Positions 27,786 to 36,204 of a stretch of 64,000 bases of DNA are shown one piece after another. Source of the stretch: BOG-908 sp964244615 (GTDB taxonomy: Bacteria > Pseudomonadota > Alphaproteobacteria > Acetobacterales > Acetobacteraceae); the NCBI GenBank assembly GCA_964244615.1, contig CAXTJP010000003.1, positions 1 to 64,000 of the forward strand, given 5' to 3'. Position 1 is the stretch's first letter; each line of letters begins with the position of its first letter. The translations under genes and the position numbers were made by a program. The notes beneath the pieces were generated by a model, which was given only the letters and a program-made list of their open reading frames with translations, made no database searches and was not told where the DNA came from.

Positions 27786-27887
27786 GGCTGGGTGGACCGC
27801 GCGGCCCCGCCGGACACTGTCGGGCTGTGCAACCTGGCCACCTGGATGAGCAACTGCGTCAATGCGCGCCGGCTGTGGGCGGTGTAG
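27786..27887 (+). pseudogene. duplicated 3' remnant of ESLGHxCEFG gene
   Basis: 34 codons read GWVDRAAPPDTVGLCNLATW followed by MSNCVNARRLWAV and a stop. This matches, base for base with about ten differences, the 3' end of the gene at 23861 (roughly 24932-25031). The stop TAG falls where the coupled downstream gene begins in the intact copy. There is no matching 5' part, so it is the tail of a deleted paralogue. Confidence 0.85.
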
Positions 27888-28144
27888 ACGGCCAATGTCG
27901 GATAGTCAGCCAAGCCTGCATGACACACGTAGAGATTAGCAGGCTGCGAGCCGGCCTGAGGCCTGTCACAAATTCTACTCATAACGAGCCGGACCAAGTC
28001 ACCGACATCCGCACCTCATCAATTTCCGGTCCGTCCAGCTCAACGTCAAAAACGGTTTTCAACTCGACGATGATGTGTACGCGGAAATCTGGTTCCAAGA
28101 TGAGGCCAGAGAACCAGCGGCCAACACAGAAATGATGCACGCAG

Positions 28145-28352
28145 GTGGTGGTGCCGGACATCGTCCTGCTGCGCCTGCCGCCCTACAGCCCAGAGCTGAA
28201 CCCCATGGAGAATGTCTGGGACGACCTGCGCCAAAACACACTCCGCGCCCTGGTCTGAGACAGCTACGACGAAATTGTGCAAGCATGCAAAACCGCGTGG
28301 AACTGGCTCATTGCCAGCCCGCCCGCATGACCACAATCGGCACGCGCGAATG
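28145..28352 (+). pseudogene. IS630-family transposase remnant (3' end)
   Basis: The frame reads VVVPDIVLLRLPPYSPELNP, then MENVWDDLRQNTL, the C-terminal DDE part of IS630/Tc1-type transposases, with the catalytic Glu in NPMENVW. It is interrupted by TGA where Trp is expected (about 28256). It loses frame near 28320 before the family ending TTIGTRE. No 5' part or intact terminal repeat is seen. Confidence 0.8.
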
Positions 28353-28391
28353 AGCGTGTGTCAGCCTCTAGGCGGCCTAGTATAAGTCTGA

Positions 28392-29534
28392 TCAGACCAA
28401 CTCGTGCCGCTGAACGTAGGCGTTCGTCAGCACGCTGAGCCAGGCATCTTGGGTGGCGTAGTTCCTGTGGTCCACCTGGCCGAGATGGCCGCGCAGGAAG
28501 CCGGGCATCAGGCAGTCCACCTGGCCCGTCCTGGAAACTTCCCCATGGGTCGTCCACAGCAGCGTGCTGGGTCCGCTGTGTCGCAGCGCGCAGAACACCG
28601 CCAGCGCTTCGGCTTCGGTGATCGGCTCGCCGCGTGTCAGCACGAAGATCTTTGTCGCGTTCTGCAGATCCTCGTCGAACTTGCGCCGTAGAAACGCCAA
28701 CCTCCGGCATTGCTCGCGCAGCACCGCCGCGTGGGTCGTTTCTTGCGGCGTCTTTCCCACGCTGTACCAAAGATAATAGAGCTGCTCGTGTACTTTAAAT
28801 TCGGGCTCGGGAGGGCCGGACACGAAGATCCGTGTCGTCTCCGGTGCGCCGATATCGGCGAAGCGCGCCATCAGCCCGTCCACCAGCTTGTGCGTGACCA
28901 CGCCCGCGAACCGCAGCAGGCCAAGCGGTTCGGCGCCGAAACTGCGCTGCACCGTGCCGAACTCGCAATCGTGGCCGAGGCTTTCGAAGCGCGTCACCAG
29001 TTCGACGGGTGCCAGACCGGTGCACCGTGCCGCGAGGTCCTGCATCGACCCGTCCGCCACGATCGCGGGCAAGGCTCCCAGCGTGGACACCGGAACAGCC
29101 GGACCGTCGCGGCAAAACACACGTATGCTGGACACGCCGAGCGCCAGCGCCTGGCCGTCTCGATACAGGCCGCCGGCCGGGCGTGGCGCGCGGCTGCTCA
29201 GATGGGTGAAGCTCAGGACCGCCGTGTCGCCGCTCGACAGGGCAGCTGGCGCCGGCACCGCCAGAACACGTCGGTCCCGCATCTGCAGCGTCGTCAGCAG
29301 CCGGCCGTTGATCGCCAGCATGACCGTCTGGCTGGGCAGGGCGCCGGGGTCGCACCAAGGGGCAGCGTCCAGAACGACGATGTGGTCCAACCCGGATCGC
29401 CACGGCAGGGCAACGCTGCTTTCCGGACCGATCGACCAGCGGTGGCCGGGCTCGACCTCGCCCCACCCGGAGACGACGTGTTCGGCACTCCGGCCGCCGC
29501 GTCCAAACCCGATATCAGCAAGCAGCCTGATCAA
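28392..29534 (-). CDS. ESLGHxCEFG-motif protein, copy 2
   Basis: A 380-residue paralogue of the protein at 23861. The N-terminal half is beta-rich. The signature RFESLGHDCEFGTVQRSFG (about residue 185) is followed by AEPLGLLRFAGVV, then KFDEDLQNATKIFVLTR and a C-terminal PGFLRGHLGQVDH. The conserved Cys is kept. I infer TTG 29534 as start because GGAGG precedes it by 4-5 bases and the frame upstream overlaps the neighbouring gene. It follows the flavin oxidoreductase gene by 23 bp and is probably in its operon. Function unknown. Confidence 0.7.
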   Translation of the reverse strand: MIRLLADIGFGRGGRSAEHVVSGWGEVEPGHRWSIGPESSVALPWRSGLDHIVVLDAAPWCDPGALPSQTVMLAINGRLLTTLQMRDRRVLAVPAPAALSSGDTAVLSFTHLSSRAPRPAGGLYRDGQALALGVSSIRVFCRDGPAVPVSTLGALPAIVADGSMQDLAARCTGLAPVELVTRFESLGHDCEFGTVQRSFGAEPLGLLRFAGVVTHKLVDGLMARFADIGAPETTRIFVSGPPEPEFKVHEQLYYLWYSVGKTPQETTHAAVLREQCRRLAFLRRKFDEDLQNATKIFVLTRGEPITEAEALAVFCALRHSGPSTLLWTTHGEVSRTGQVDCLMPGFLRGHLGQVDHRNYATQDAWLSVLTNAYVQRHELV

Positions 29535-29557
29535 CGCGCCTCCTTCGGCGCCTGAGC

Positions 29558-30970
29558 CTACCGCCCGGTCAGGATCCGTTCCACCAGTTCGCGCACGCTC
29601 GGGATGTAGCCGTTCGAGTAGAACGGGTCGCTGCCGAAGCGGAACGCGTTGTGGCCGGCAAACATCAGGTTGTGATCCAGCGCCGCCTCGTCGTCGCGCG
29701 CATGGGCGATGTCCTGCAGCGTCTTCTGGATGCAGAAGCTGCGCGGATCGGCTTTCTTGCCGTTGGTGAAATCCGGCTCCTCCTGGCTCCAGTTGGAGAA
29801 GCGGCAGGTGCTCAGGCAGCCCATGCAGGCGACCTGGTCGGTGATGATCTGGGCGGACTGCTCGGGCGTGACAAAGATCAGGGTCGCGTCCGGCGTGCGC
29901 AGCGCCTCGGTGTAGCCGTCCGACTCCCACTGCCGGATGCGGCCGAGATCGCCGGGCGCGAGGTACACCGGGCGCTTGCGTGGGCCCACCCCGTACTCCG
30001 CCACGTGCTCGCCGACCCGCTCGGTGGAGTAGGCGACCTGCCGGTCGGACCGGCTGCGCAGTTCCTGGATGAAGCCGTTGTTCACCGCGCTGGAAAAGAA
30101 GCCGGTGGGGCTGAACCGGTTGAGGAACACGTCGCCGCGCTTGAGCAGCGGCAGGCGCCGCTTCCAGCCCTCGCTGATGGGCGATTCCTGGGTCAGCAGC
30201 GGGCGCGTGCCGAACTGGAACGCGATCGGCCCCAGCTCCGGGTTGTCGATCCAGTCCTGCCACTCCTCCAGCCACCACACGCCGCCGGCCATGATGATCG
30301 GCGTCTGGTCCAGCCCGAAGGTGCGCATCAGGTTGCGCAGCGCCAGCACGCGAGGGAACGGGTCCTCGGGCTTGTCGGGCGCCTCGCCGTTGGACAGGCC
30401 GTTATGACCGCCGGCGAGCCAGGGATCCTCGTACACCACGCCACCCAGGAGCGACGCCGCCTTGGAGTAGGCGCGCTTCCACAGCGCGTTGAACGCGCGC
30501 GAGGACGACACGATCGGATAATAGTAGACGCCGAAGCGCGCCGCGATGTCCGACAGGCGATACGGCATGCCGGCGCCGCAGGTGATGCCGTTGATCAGGC
30601 CGCGCGCGCCTTCGAGGACGCCGGTGATCACCCGCTCGGCGCCACCCATTTCCCACAGCAGGTTGGCGTGGATGCGGCCGCGGCCGCCGGAGGTCTCGTG
30701 CGCCTGGTGGGCCTGGGTGATGCCGCCGGTGATGGCGTACTCCACCAGCTCCTCGTGCCGGTCGCGGCGCGTGCGGCCGTGATAGACCTGCGGGATCGGG
30801 TGTCCCTCGGCATCGTAGCTGTCCGGGTTGACCGCGCTGAACGTGCCGGCGCCGCCGGCCGACGCCCAGGCACCGCAGGTGAACCCGTTGGACACGGCGA
30901 CGCCCTTGCCCCCTTCGATCAGGGGAAGGACGTCCACACCGCCCATGCGTATCGCATTCAGCGCCTTCAT
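29558..30970 (-). CDS. NAD(P)H-dependent flavin oxidoreductase / nitronate-monooxygenase-like
   Basis: A 470-residue TIM-barrel flavoprotein of the 2-nitropropane-dioxygenase group. Visible parts: GITCGAGMPYRLSDIAARFG for FMN phosphate binding, TPIIMAGGVWWLEEW, GPIAFQFGTRPLLTQES, and a C-terminal Cys cluster VACMGCLSTCRFSNW. It is longer than typical nitronate monooxygenases (about 330-350), nearer PfaD-like members, so the substrate should not be assumed. The start has AGGGTAGG ahead of it. It lies 48 bp downstream of pnp. Confidence 0.8.
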   Translation of the reverse strand: MKALNAIRMGGVDVLPLIEGGKGVAVSNGFTCGAWASAGGAGTFSAVNPDSYDAEGHPIPQVYHGRTRRDRHEELVEYAITGGITQAHQAHETSGGRGRIHANLLWEMGGAERVITGVLEGARGLINGITCGAGMPYRLSDIAARFGVYYYPIVSSSRAFNALWKRAYSKAASLLGGVVYEDPWLAGGHNGLSNGEAPDKPEDPFPRVLALRNLMRTFGLDQTPIIMAGGVWWLEEWQDWIDNPELGPIAFQFGTRPLLTQESPISEGWKRRLPLLKRGDVFLNRFSPTGFFSSAVNNGFIQELRSRSDRQVAYSTERVGEHVAEYGVGPRKRPVYLAPGDLGRIRQWESDGYTEALRTPDATLIFVTPEQSAQIITDQVACMGCLSTCRFSNWSQEEPDFTNGKKADPRSFCIQKTLQDIAHARDDEAALDHNLMFAGHNAFRFGSDPFYSNGYIPSVRELVERILTGR

Positions 30971-31017
30971 CGACCTACCCTCGTGATGGCCGCAACAGGG
31001 CGCGCGCCGGTTGAGTG

Positions 31018-33165
31018 CTACTCCGCGGCTTCGTCGCGGCGGCCGCCTTTCGGGCCGACCTTGTCAGAGATGTCCTCTCCGGTCGCCTGATCAACCACCC
31101 GCATCGACAGCTTGACCTTGCCGCGGTCGTCGAACCCCAGGCACTTGACGCGCACGGCGTCACCGACGTTGACCACGTCGGTCGTGCGGTTGACCCGCGC
31201 GTTGGTCAGCTCGCTGATGTGCACGAGCCCGTCACGCGAGCCCAGGAAGTTCACGAACGCGCCGAACTCGGCGGTTTTCACCACCTTGCCGTGGTAGATG
31301 GCGTTCAGTTCCGGCTCGGCCACGATGCCGCGTATCCAGTCGATCGCCTTCTGGCTGGCTTCCTCGGTGGTCGCCGCGATCTTGATCGTGCCGTCATCCT
31401 CGATGTCGATCTTGGCGCCGGTCTGCTCGACGATCTCGCGTATGACCTTGCCGCCGGTGCCGATCACTTCGCGGATCTTCTCCTTGGGCACGTTGATGAC
31501 GGTGATACGCGGCGCGGTGCTGGCGACCGCGGTGCGGGCCCCGGTCAAGGCGCGGGCCATCTCGCCCAGGATGTGCAGGCGCCCGTCCTTCGCCTGATCC
31601 AGCGCGATGCGCATGATCTCCGGCGTGATGGAGGTGATCTTGATGTCCATCTGCAGGCTGGTGATGCCGTGCTCGGTGCCGGCCACCTTGAAGTCCATGT
31701 CGCCGAGATGGTCCTCGTCGCCCAGGATGTCGGACAGCACCGCGAAGCCGCGATCCTCCTTGATCAGGCCCATTGCGATGCCCGCGACAGGCCGCTTCAG
31801 CGGAACGCCGCCATCCATCAGGGCGAGCGAGCTGCCGCAGACGGTGGCCATGGACGAGCTGCCGTTGCTCTCCAGGATCTCCGAGACGATGCGCAGCGTG
31901 TAGGGGAAATCGGCCTTTTCCGGCAGCAGCGGGTGGATGGCGCGCCAGGCCAGCTTGCCGTGGCCGATCTCGCGACGGCCGGGGCTGCCCATGCGGCCGG
32001 CCTCGCCCACCGAGAAGGGCGGGAAGTTGTAGTGCAGCATGAAGTTCTCCTTGTACTCGCCTTCCAAGGAATCCATGAACTGCTCGTCCTGCCCGGTGCC
32101 GAGCGTCACCACGCACAGCGCCTGCGTCTCGCCACGGGTGAACAGGGCGCTGCCATGCGCGCGCGGCAGCACGCCCACTTCGGCCACGATCTGCCGCACC
32201 GTCTTGGTGTCGCGGCCGTCGATGCGCAGGCCGGTGTCCAGGATGGCGTTGCGCACGATGTCGGCTTCCAGGTCCTTCAGCAGGTGGCGGGAGGCATCCG
32301 CCTGCAGGCCCTCTTCGACCAGCTTGGCGGTCACCGCCTTCTTGGCCGCGCCCACGCGCTCATAGCGCACCTGCTTGACCCGCTCCTGGTACGCCTCGGC
32401 GATGCTGGCGCGGCCGAGTTCGTCGATGCGCTGCTTCAGCGCCACCTCGCTCTCGGACGGCTCGGCCAGCGTCCACGGCTCCTTGGCCGCATGCTCCGCC
32501 AGCTCGATGATCGCCCGGATCACCGGCTGAAACGCGGCATGGCCGAACGCCACGGCGCCCAGCATCACGTCCTCGGGCAGCTCGCGGGCCTCGCTCTCCA
32601 CCATCAGCACGCCCTCGGCGGTGCCGGCCAGAACCAGGTCGAGCGTCGCCCCCTCCATCTGCGCCACGGTCGGGTTGAGGATGTACTCGCCACCCTCGTA
32701 GCCCACGCGCGCGGCACCCACCGGGCCGAAGAACGGGATGCCCGACAGCGTCAGCGCCGCCGAACAGCCGACCAGCGCCACGATGTCCGGATCGTTCTCC
32801 ATGTCGTGGCTCAGCACGGTGGCGACGACCTGGACCTCGTTACGAAAATTGTCCGGGAACAGCGGACGCAGCGGCCGGTCGATCAGCCGGCTGACCAGCG
32901 TCTCGTTCTCGCTCGGGCGTCCCTCGCGCTTGAAGAACCCGCCCGGGATGCGCCCCGCCGCGTAGGCTTTTTCCTGGTAGTTGACCGTCAGCGGGAAGAA
33001 ATCCTGCCCCGGCTTGACGCTCTTGGCGCCCACCGCCGTGCACAGCACGATGGTGTCGCCGTAGCTGACCAGCACGGCGCCGTCGGCTTGGCGCGCCATC
33101 TTGCCGGTCTCCAGGACAAGCTTGCGGCCGCCCCAATCCAGTTCTTTGCGGAAATAATTGAACAT
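31018..33165 (-). CDS. pnp: polyribonucleotide nucleotidyltransferase
   Basis: PNPase degrades RNA 3' to 5' with phosphate and works in the degradosome. Its 715 residues show two RNase PH domains (with GGKLVLETGKMARQADGAVL at the N-terminus and SSMATVCGSSLALMDGGVP in the second), a KH domain with EVIGTGGKVIREIVEQTG, and an S1 domain near 620-690 (GAFVNFLGSRDGLVHISEL). Length and order are canonical. It follows rpsO on the same strand, the usual arrangement, separated by a double hairpin that may affect expression. Confidence 0.98.
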   Translation of the reverse strand: MFNYFRKELDWGGRKLVLETGKMARQADGAVLVSYGDTIVLCTAVGAKSVKPGQDFFPLTVNYQEKAYAAGRIPGGFFKREGRPSENETLVSRLIDRPLRPLFPDNFRNEVQVVATVLSHDMENDPDIVALVGCSAALTLSGIPFFGPVGAARVGYEGGEYILNPTVAQMEGATLDLVLAGTAEGVLMVESEARELPEDVMLGAVAFGHAAFQPVIRAIIELAEHAAKEPWTLAEPSESEVALKQRIDELGRASIAEAYQERVKQVRYERVGAAKKAVTAKLVEEGLQADASRHLLKDLEADIVRNAILDTGLRIDGRDTKTVRQIVAEVGVLPRAHGSALFTRGETQALCVVTLGTGQDEQFMDSLEGEYKENFMLHYNFPPFSVGEAGRMGSPGRREIGHGKLAWRAIHPLLPEKADFPYTLRIVSEILESNGSSSMATVCGSSLALMDGGVPLKRPVAGIAMGLIKEDRGFAVLSDILGDEDHLGDMDFKVAGTEHGITSLQMDIKITSITPEIMRIALDQAKDGRLHILGEMARALTGARTAVASTAPRITVINVPKEKIREVIGTGGKVIREIVEQTGAKIDIEDDGTIKIAATTEEASQKAIDWIRGIVAEPELNAIYHGKVVKTAEFGAFVNFLGSRDGLVHISELTNARVNRTTDVVNVGDAVRVKCLGFDDRGKVKLSMRVVDQATGEDISDKVGPKGGRRDEAAE

Positions 33166-33268
33166 CGATACACATCCTTATCAGTGACAAGGTGCAGGAA
33201 GCGTCTCGGACTGCATGGATGAGCACACCCATGTGGCCGGAAACGCTCTGGCGCACCGGGAAAAAAGG

Positions 33269-33312
33269 CCAGGGGTTTCACCCCTGGACCCCGACTAAGG
33301 GCAAGCCCTTAG
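33269..33312. repeat. double-hairpin intergenic repeat between rpsO and pnp
   Basis: Two perfect hairpins lie side by side: CCAGGGGTTTCACCCCTGG (33269-33287) and CTAAGGGCAAGCCCTTAG (33295-33312), linked by ACCCCGA. This paired form is known from dispersed repeats in several alphaproteobacteria. In the rpsO-pnp gap it would be transcribed and could be an RNase processing or attenuation site. Confidence 0.7.
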
Positions 33313-33318
33313 AACCTT

Positions 33319-33588
33319 TTATCGGCGCAGTTTCAGGCGGCCGATCAGCAATTCGTAGCGCGATTGATCGCGGCGCTTCAGGTAGTCCAGCAGGCGCCTG
33401 CGGCGGCCCACCAGCATCAGCAGGCCGCGACGCGAATGGAAATCCTTCGCGTGCGTCTTCAGATGCTCGGTCAAGTTGGTGATCCGCTCCGAGAGCAGGG
33501 CCACTTGCACCTCAGGGCTGCCGGTATCGGCGGCCTGCGCCTGGTACTCGCCAATCAGCGTCGTGCGACGCTCGGCTGTGATCGACAT
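33319..33588 (-). CDS. rpsO: 30S ribosomal protein S15
   Basis: An 89-residue primary 16S rRNA-binding protein: GSPEVQVALLSERITNLTEH, KDFHSRRGLLMLVGRRRRLL and DYLKRRD are the family blocks. AGGAG precedes ATG 33588. It lies between truB and pnp as in most proteobacteria. Confidence 0.98.
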   Translation of the reverse strand: MSITAERRTTLIGEYQAQAADTGSPEVQVALLSERITNLTEHLKTHAKDFHSRRGLLMLVGRRRRLLDYLKRRDQSRYELLIGRLKLRR

Positions 33589-33642
33589 CGATCGTACTCC
33601 TGTTGATTGCCAGGACGATGCGTCGCGCCGCGTCCTGGGGGG

Positions 33643-34563
33643 TCAGAGAATGCGTTCGGGACGCAGCCAGCCGTCTTGCAGGCGGCAGAGCCCGATCACG
33701 CGTCCCCCCGCCATGGCGCGGGCCAACCCGCGGTCCGGGTTGGCATCGTCAGGAATGCGACCCATCAGGGTCAGCAGGCTGATCGCCTGTCCCTGGGTGA
33801 GCAACACGGCCTCCGCGTCCGTCAAGGCCAGCGCCGGGATGTCGGCCAGCGCGGTCAGGACAGGCAGCAGGAGGTCCGGAGAGGATCGGGCCGTATCCTC
33901 CCCCGGCAATGCTTTGTCCAGTGAAATCGCGTCCCGCTCCAGGAACGGCCCCACGCGCAGCCGGCGTAGTGCCGCGATGTGGCCGAGCCCGCCGCAGGCC
34001 ATGGCCAGGTCGCGCGCCAGGCTGCGCATGTACACCCCCTTGCCGGACTGCACCTCGAACACCGCGGTCTCGGCGTCCACCCGCTGCACCAGGTCGAACC
34101 GGTCCACCCGGGCGGGCCGCGCCTCCAGCACCGGTGCCCGGCCCTCGCGCGCCATGTCGTAGGCCCGCTCGCCGGCGACCTTGATGGCGGAGTAGACCGG
34201 CGGCACCTGCATGATCTCGCCGCGAAACGCCGGCAGTGCCGCCCGCAGCGCGTCGTCGGTGGGCCGCACGGCGTTCTCGGCCGTCACCGCCCCGTCGGCA
34301 TCGTCGGTGTCGCGCGCCTCGCCCAGGCGCAGCGTGAAACGGTACAGCTTGGTCCCGTCCATCACGTAGGGCACCGTCTTGGTCGCCGAGCCGAACGCCA
34401 CCGGAAGCACGCCGGTCGCCAGCGGGTCCAGCGTTCCGCCATGCCCCGCCTTCTGCGCGTCGAACCCCCGACGCACGCGGTTGACCACGTCGGTGCTCGT
34501 CATCTGCGCCGGCTTGTCGATGATCAGCCACCCGTCCAGCGGGCGACCGCGTTTGCGGCGCAT
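33643..34563 (-). CDS. truB: tRNA pseudouridine(55) synthase
   Basis: TruB makes pseudouridine 55 in the T-loop of tRNAs. In 306 residues the catalytic Asp is in AGHGGTLDPLATGVLPV, with KLYRFTLRLGEARDTDDADG and VPPVYSAIKVAGERAYDMAR after it, and a C-terminal PUA-like part. I chose ATG 34563 because the upstream open frame comes from an A/T-hairpin repeat. Stop to rpsO start is about 55 bp. Confidence 0.97.
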   Translation of the reverse strand: MRRKRGRPLDGWLIIDKPAQMTSTDVVNRVRRGFDAQKAGHGGTLDPLATGVLPVAFGSATKTVPYVMDGTKLYRFTLRLGEARDTDDADGAVTAENAVRPTDDALRAALPAFRGEIMQVPPVYSAIKVAGERAYDMAREGRAPVLEARPARVDRFDLVQRVDAETAVFEVQSGKGVYMRSLARDLAMACGGLGHIAALRRLRVGPFLERDAISLDKALPGEDTARSSPDLLLPVLTALADIPALALTDAEAVLLTQGQAISLLTLMGRIPDDANPDRGLARAMAGGRVIGLCRLQDGWLRPERIL

Positions 34564-34624
34564 TGCCTTGATTGTCCGGACCAGTTCAGGCGGCGGTGTG
34601 TCGGGGATCGGGCGACGGGGGTCA

Positions 34625-34758
34625 AGGCAAGCAGTCCTTTTTTGCAAAAAAGGACCAAAAAACTCTTGCCTATTTGTTGGGTGTTTGCAGAAAACGCCGC
34701 GACAGCACGACCAGAACTTTTTTGCTTCTTTTTTCAAAAAAGAAGGCTTTCCTTGCCT
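34625..34758. repeat. A/T-hairpin intergenic repeat, copy A
   Basis: Two A/T-rich hairpins with GC-clamped stems, GTCC plus six T paired with six A plus GGAC, and CTTC plus six T paired with six A plus GAAG. They are separated by a shared spacer containing GTTTGCAGAAAACGCCGCGAC. The outer ends AAGGCAAGCAG and CTTTCCTTGCC are also roughly inverted. Related copies lie at 46.7, 52.3 and 61.9 kb. It abuts the stop of the hydrolase-like gene and could end transcripts from both sides. Confidence 0.75.
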
Positions 34759-36115
34759 AACGCTCGGCGCCGGACTGCGACCAGCTCGCGATCAGCTCGG
34801 CGCCGGTCAGCCGCGTCGGGTAGCGCGCCGGGTCCTCGGTGTACTGCCATTGCGGCCGGCTGCCGGCGATGGCGCCCACGCGCCGGCGCATGACCCGACG
34901 CAGCCAGACCCGTTCCTTGGCTTCCAGCAGCTTCACCGGCCGCCAGGCGAACCAGCCGGCCCATTCGCCCATGGTCGAAGACTTGACCGGGCCGGTCGCG
35001 GCGGCCTTCTGGCGCGGCACCTCGGCCACCGTCGCCCTGTCCAGGGCGTAGCGCATGTCCTGCACGATGGCGGCGCATGCGGGATCTGCGGTCACGGCGT
35101 CCTCGAGCACCAGCAGCGTGCGGGCCTTGAGGTCGTAGCGCAGGAGGGCCGGGGCGGATTGCTTGAAGATGTGCAGCGGATGGCCGCGCTTGTAGAACAC
35201 CGGCGCCGCCAACAGCCGGAGCAGCTCGAAGGCCGCCAGCTCCTCGTCGCCGGCGCTCAGCGCGATGCGGCGGTTCTTCGTCAGGTCGCGAACGCTCACC
35301 GCGCCGATCTCGCTGGCCTGCCGTATCATCCGGGCGGGCAGCGTCTGCAGCGGCGGCGGCAGTCGCTTGAGGCCGCGACCGGTGCAGGCGTTGGCCGCGC
35401 CGCGCAGGTACGTGGCGCTCTGCCAGCGCAGCGCGCGGACCGACCGGCGCAGGCCCGCCAGGTCCGGATCGCCCGCCGCCGCCTCGATCAGGAACTTGGA
35501 CGACAGCTTCATCTCGGCGAGCACGCGCAGCGCCGAGTGGCCGCTGAACGGGACGATGACGGTCTCCACGCGGCGCCCCTGCCGCACGAGGTCCGCATGC
35601 CTGGCGTCCGGACTGAGCGGGTCGAAGAACACCACCGTGCGGCTGCGCCGGCCGAGCTTCATGTCGTCGAACATGAAGCCGCCCTGGGCCAGGATCTCGG
35701 CGCGGTTCTGCGGCCAGCGCTCCTCGAAGGGCACCTTGCCGGCATCGTGCGAATATTGCGGCGAAAAGGCGATCGTGAGGTCGGGATCGATGATCTCCGA
35801 GAAGATCAGCGAGCCGTAGCCGCCCATGCTCTCGCCGTAGGTGACGACGCGGTCGTAACGGCGGCAGTAGTCGCGCACCGCCAGCGCCGCCTCCCTGGAG
35901 TCCGGATACTGGTACCAGTGGGAGCCGCGCGCGGTGACGAAGACGGTGTCGAGCTCGTATTTGGAGAAGGTTCGCTCGCCCGAGCGTCGTTTCGGGAAGG
36001 TGCGCTCGGAGAAACTGACGAACACCGACCGGTTCGCCTCAAACGCGATCGCGTCGATCCGGTAGTTGGCCGATTCGTAGATCGGTACGTAGGCGTCCCT
36101 GGACGGGTCAGCCAT
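34757..36115 (-). CDS. alpha/beta-hydrolase-like protein, copy 2
   Basis: A 452-residue protein whose first 220 residues carry an alpha/beta-hydrolase core: FVSFSERTF, a nucleophile elbow VVTYGESMGGYGSLIFSE with Ser in the canonical G-x-S-x-G, AFSPQYSHD, TVVFFDPLSPDARHADL supplying a possible acid, and PFSGHSALRVL with His. The order of these blocks matches the protein at 25054. The C-terminal half is helical and of unknown role. I chose ATG 36115 (MADPSRDAY). Substrate unknown. Confidence 0.7.
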   Translation of the reverse strand: MADPSRDAYVPIYESANYRIDAIAFEANRSVFVSFSERTFPKRRSGERTFSKYELDTVFVTARGSHWYQYPDSREAALAVRDYCRRYDRVVTYGESMGGYGSLIFSEIIDPDLTIAFSPQYSHDAGKVPFEERWPQNRAEILAQGGFMFDDMKLGRRSRTVVFFDPLSPDARHADLVRQGRRVETVIVPFSGHSALRVLAEMKLSSKFLIEAAAGDPDLAGLRRSVRALRWQSATYLRGAANACTGRGLKRLPPPLQTLPARMIRQASEIGAVSVRDLTKNRRIALSAGDEELAAFELLRLLAAPVFYKRGHPLHIFKQSAPALLRYDLKARTLLVLEDAVTADPACAAIVQDMRYALDRATVAEVPRQKAAATGPVKSSTMGEWAGWFAWRPVKLLEAKERVWLRRVMRRRVGAIAGSRPQWQYTEDPARYPTRLTGAELIASWSQSGAER

Positions 36116-36204
36116 GGCGACGACCGATCCCCGTTGCGGCGACACTCGGCATGGCCGAACCGTAACGCGGCCGTCCCGCGCCCGCAACACGAGCGACCAG
36201 GGCG

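Noticed and set aside
27979..28161. 60-residue minus-strand frame with beta-like sequence
   Set aside because: It overlaps the IS630 remnant, has no ribosome site and no recognised family.
31015..33222. 735-residue plus-strand open frame
   Set aside because: Antisense of pnp with no recognisable domain.
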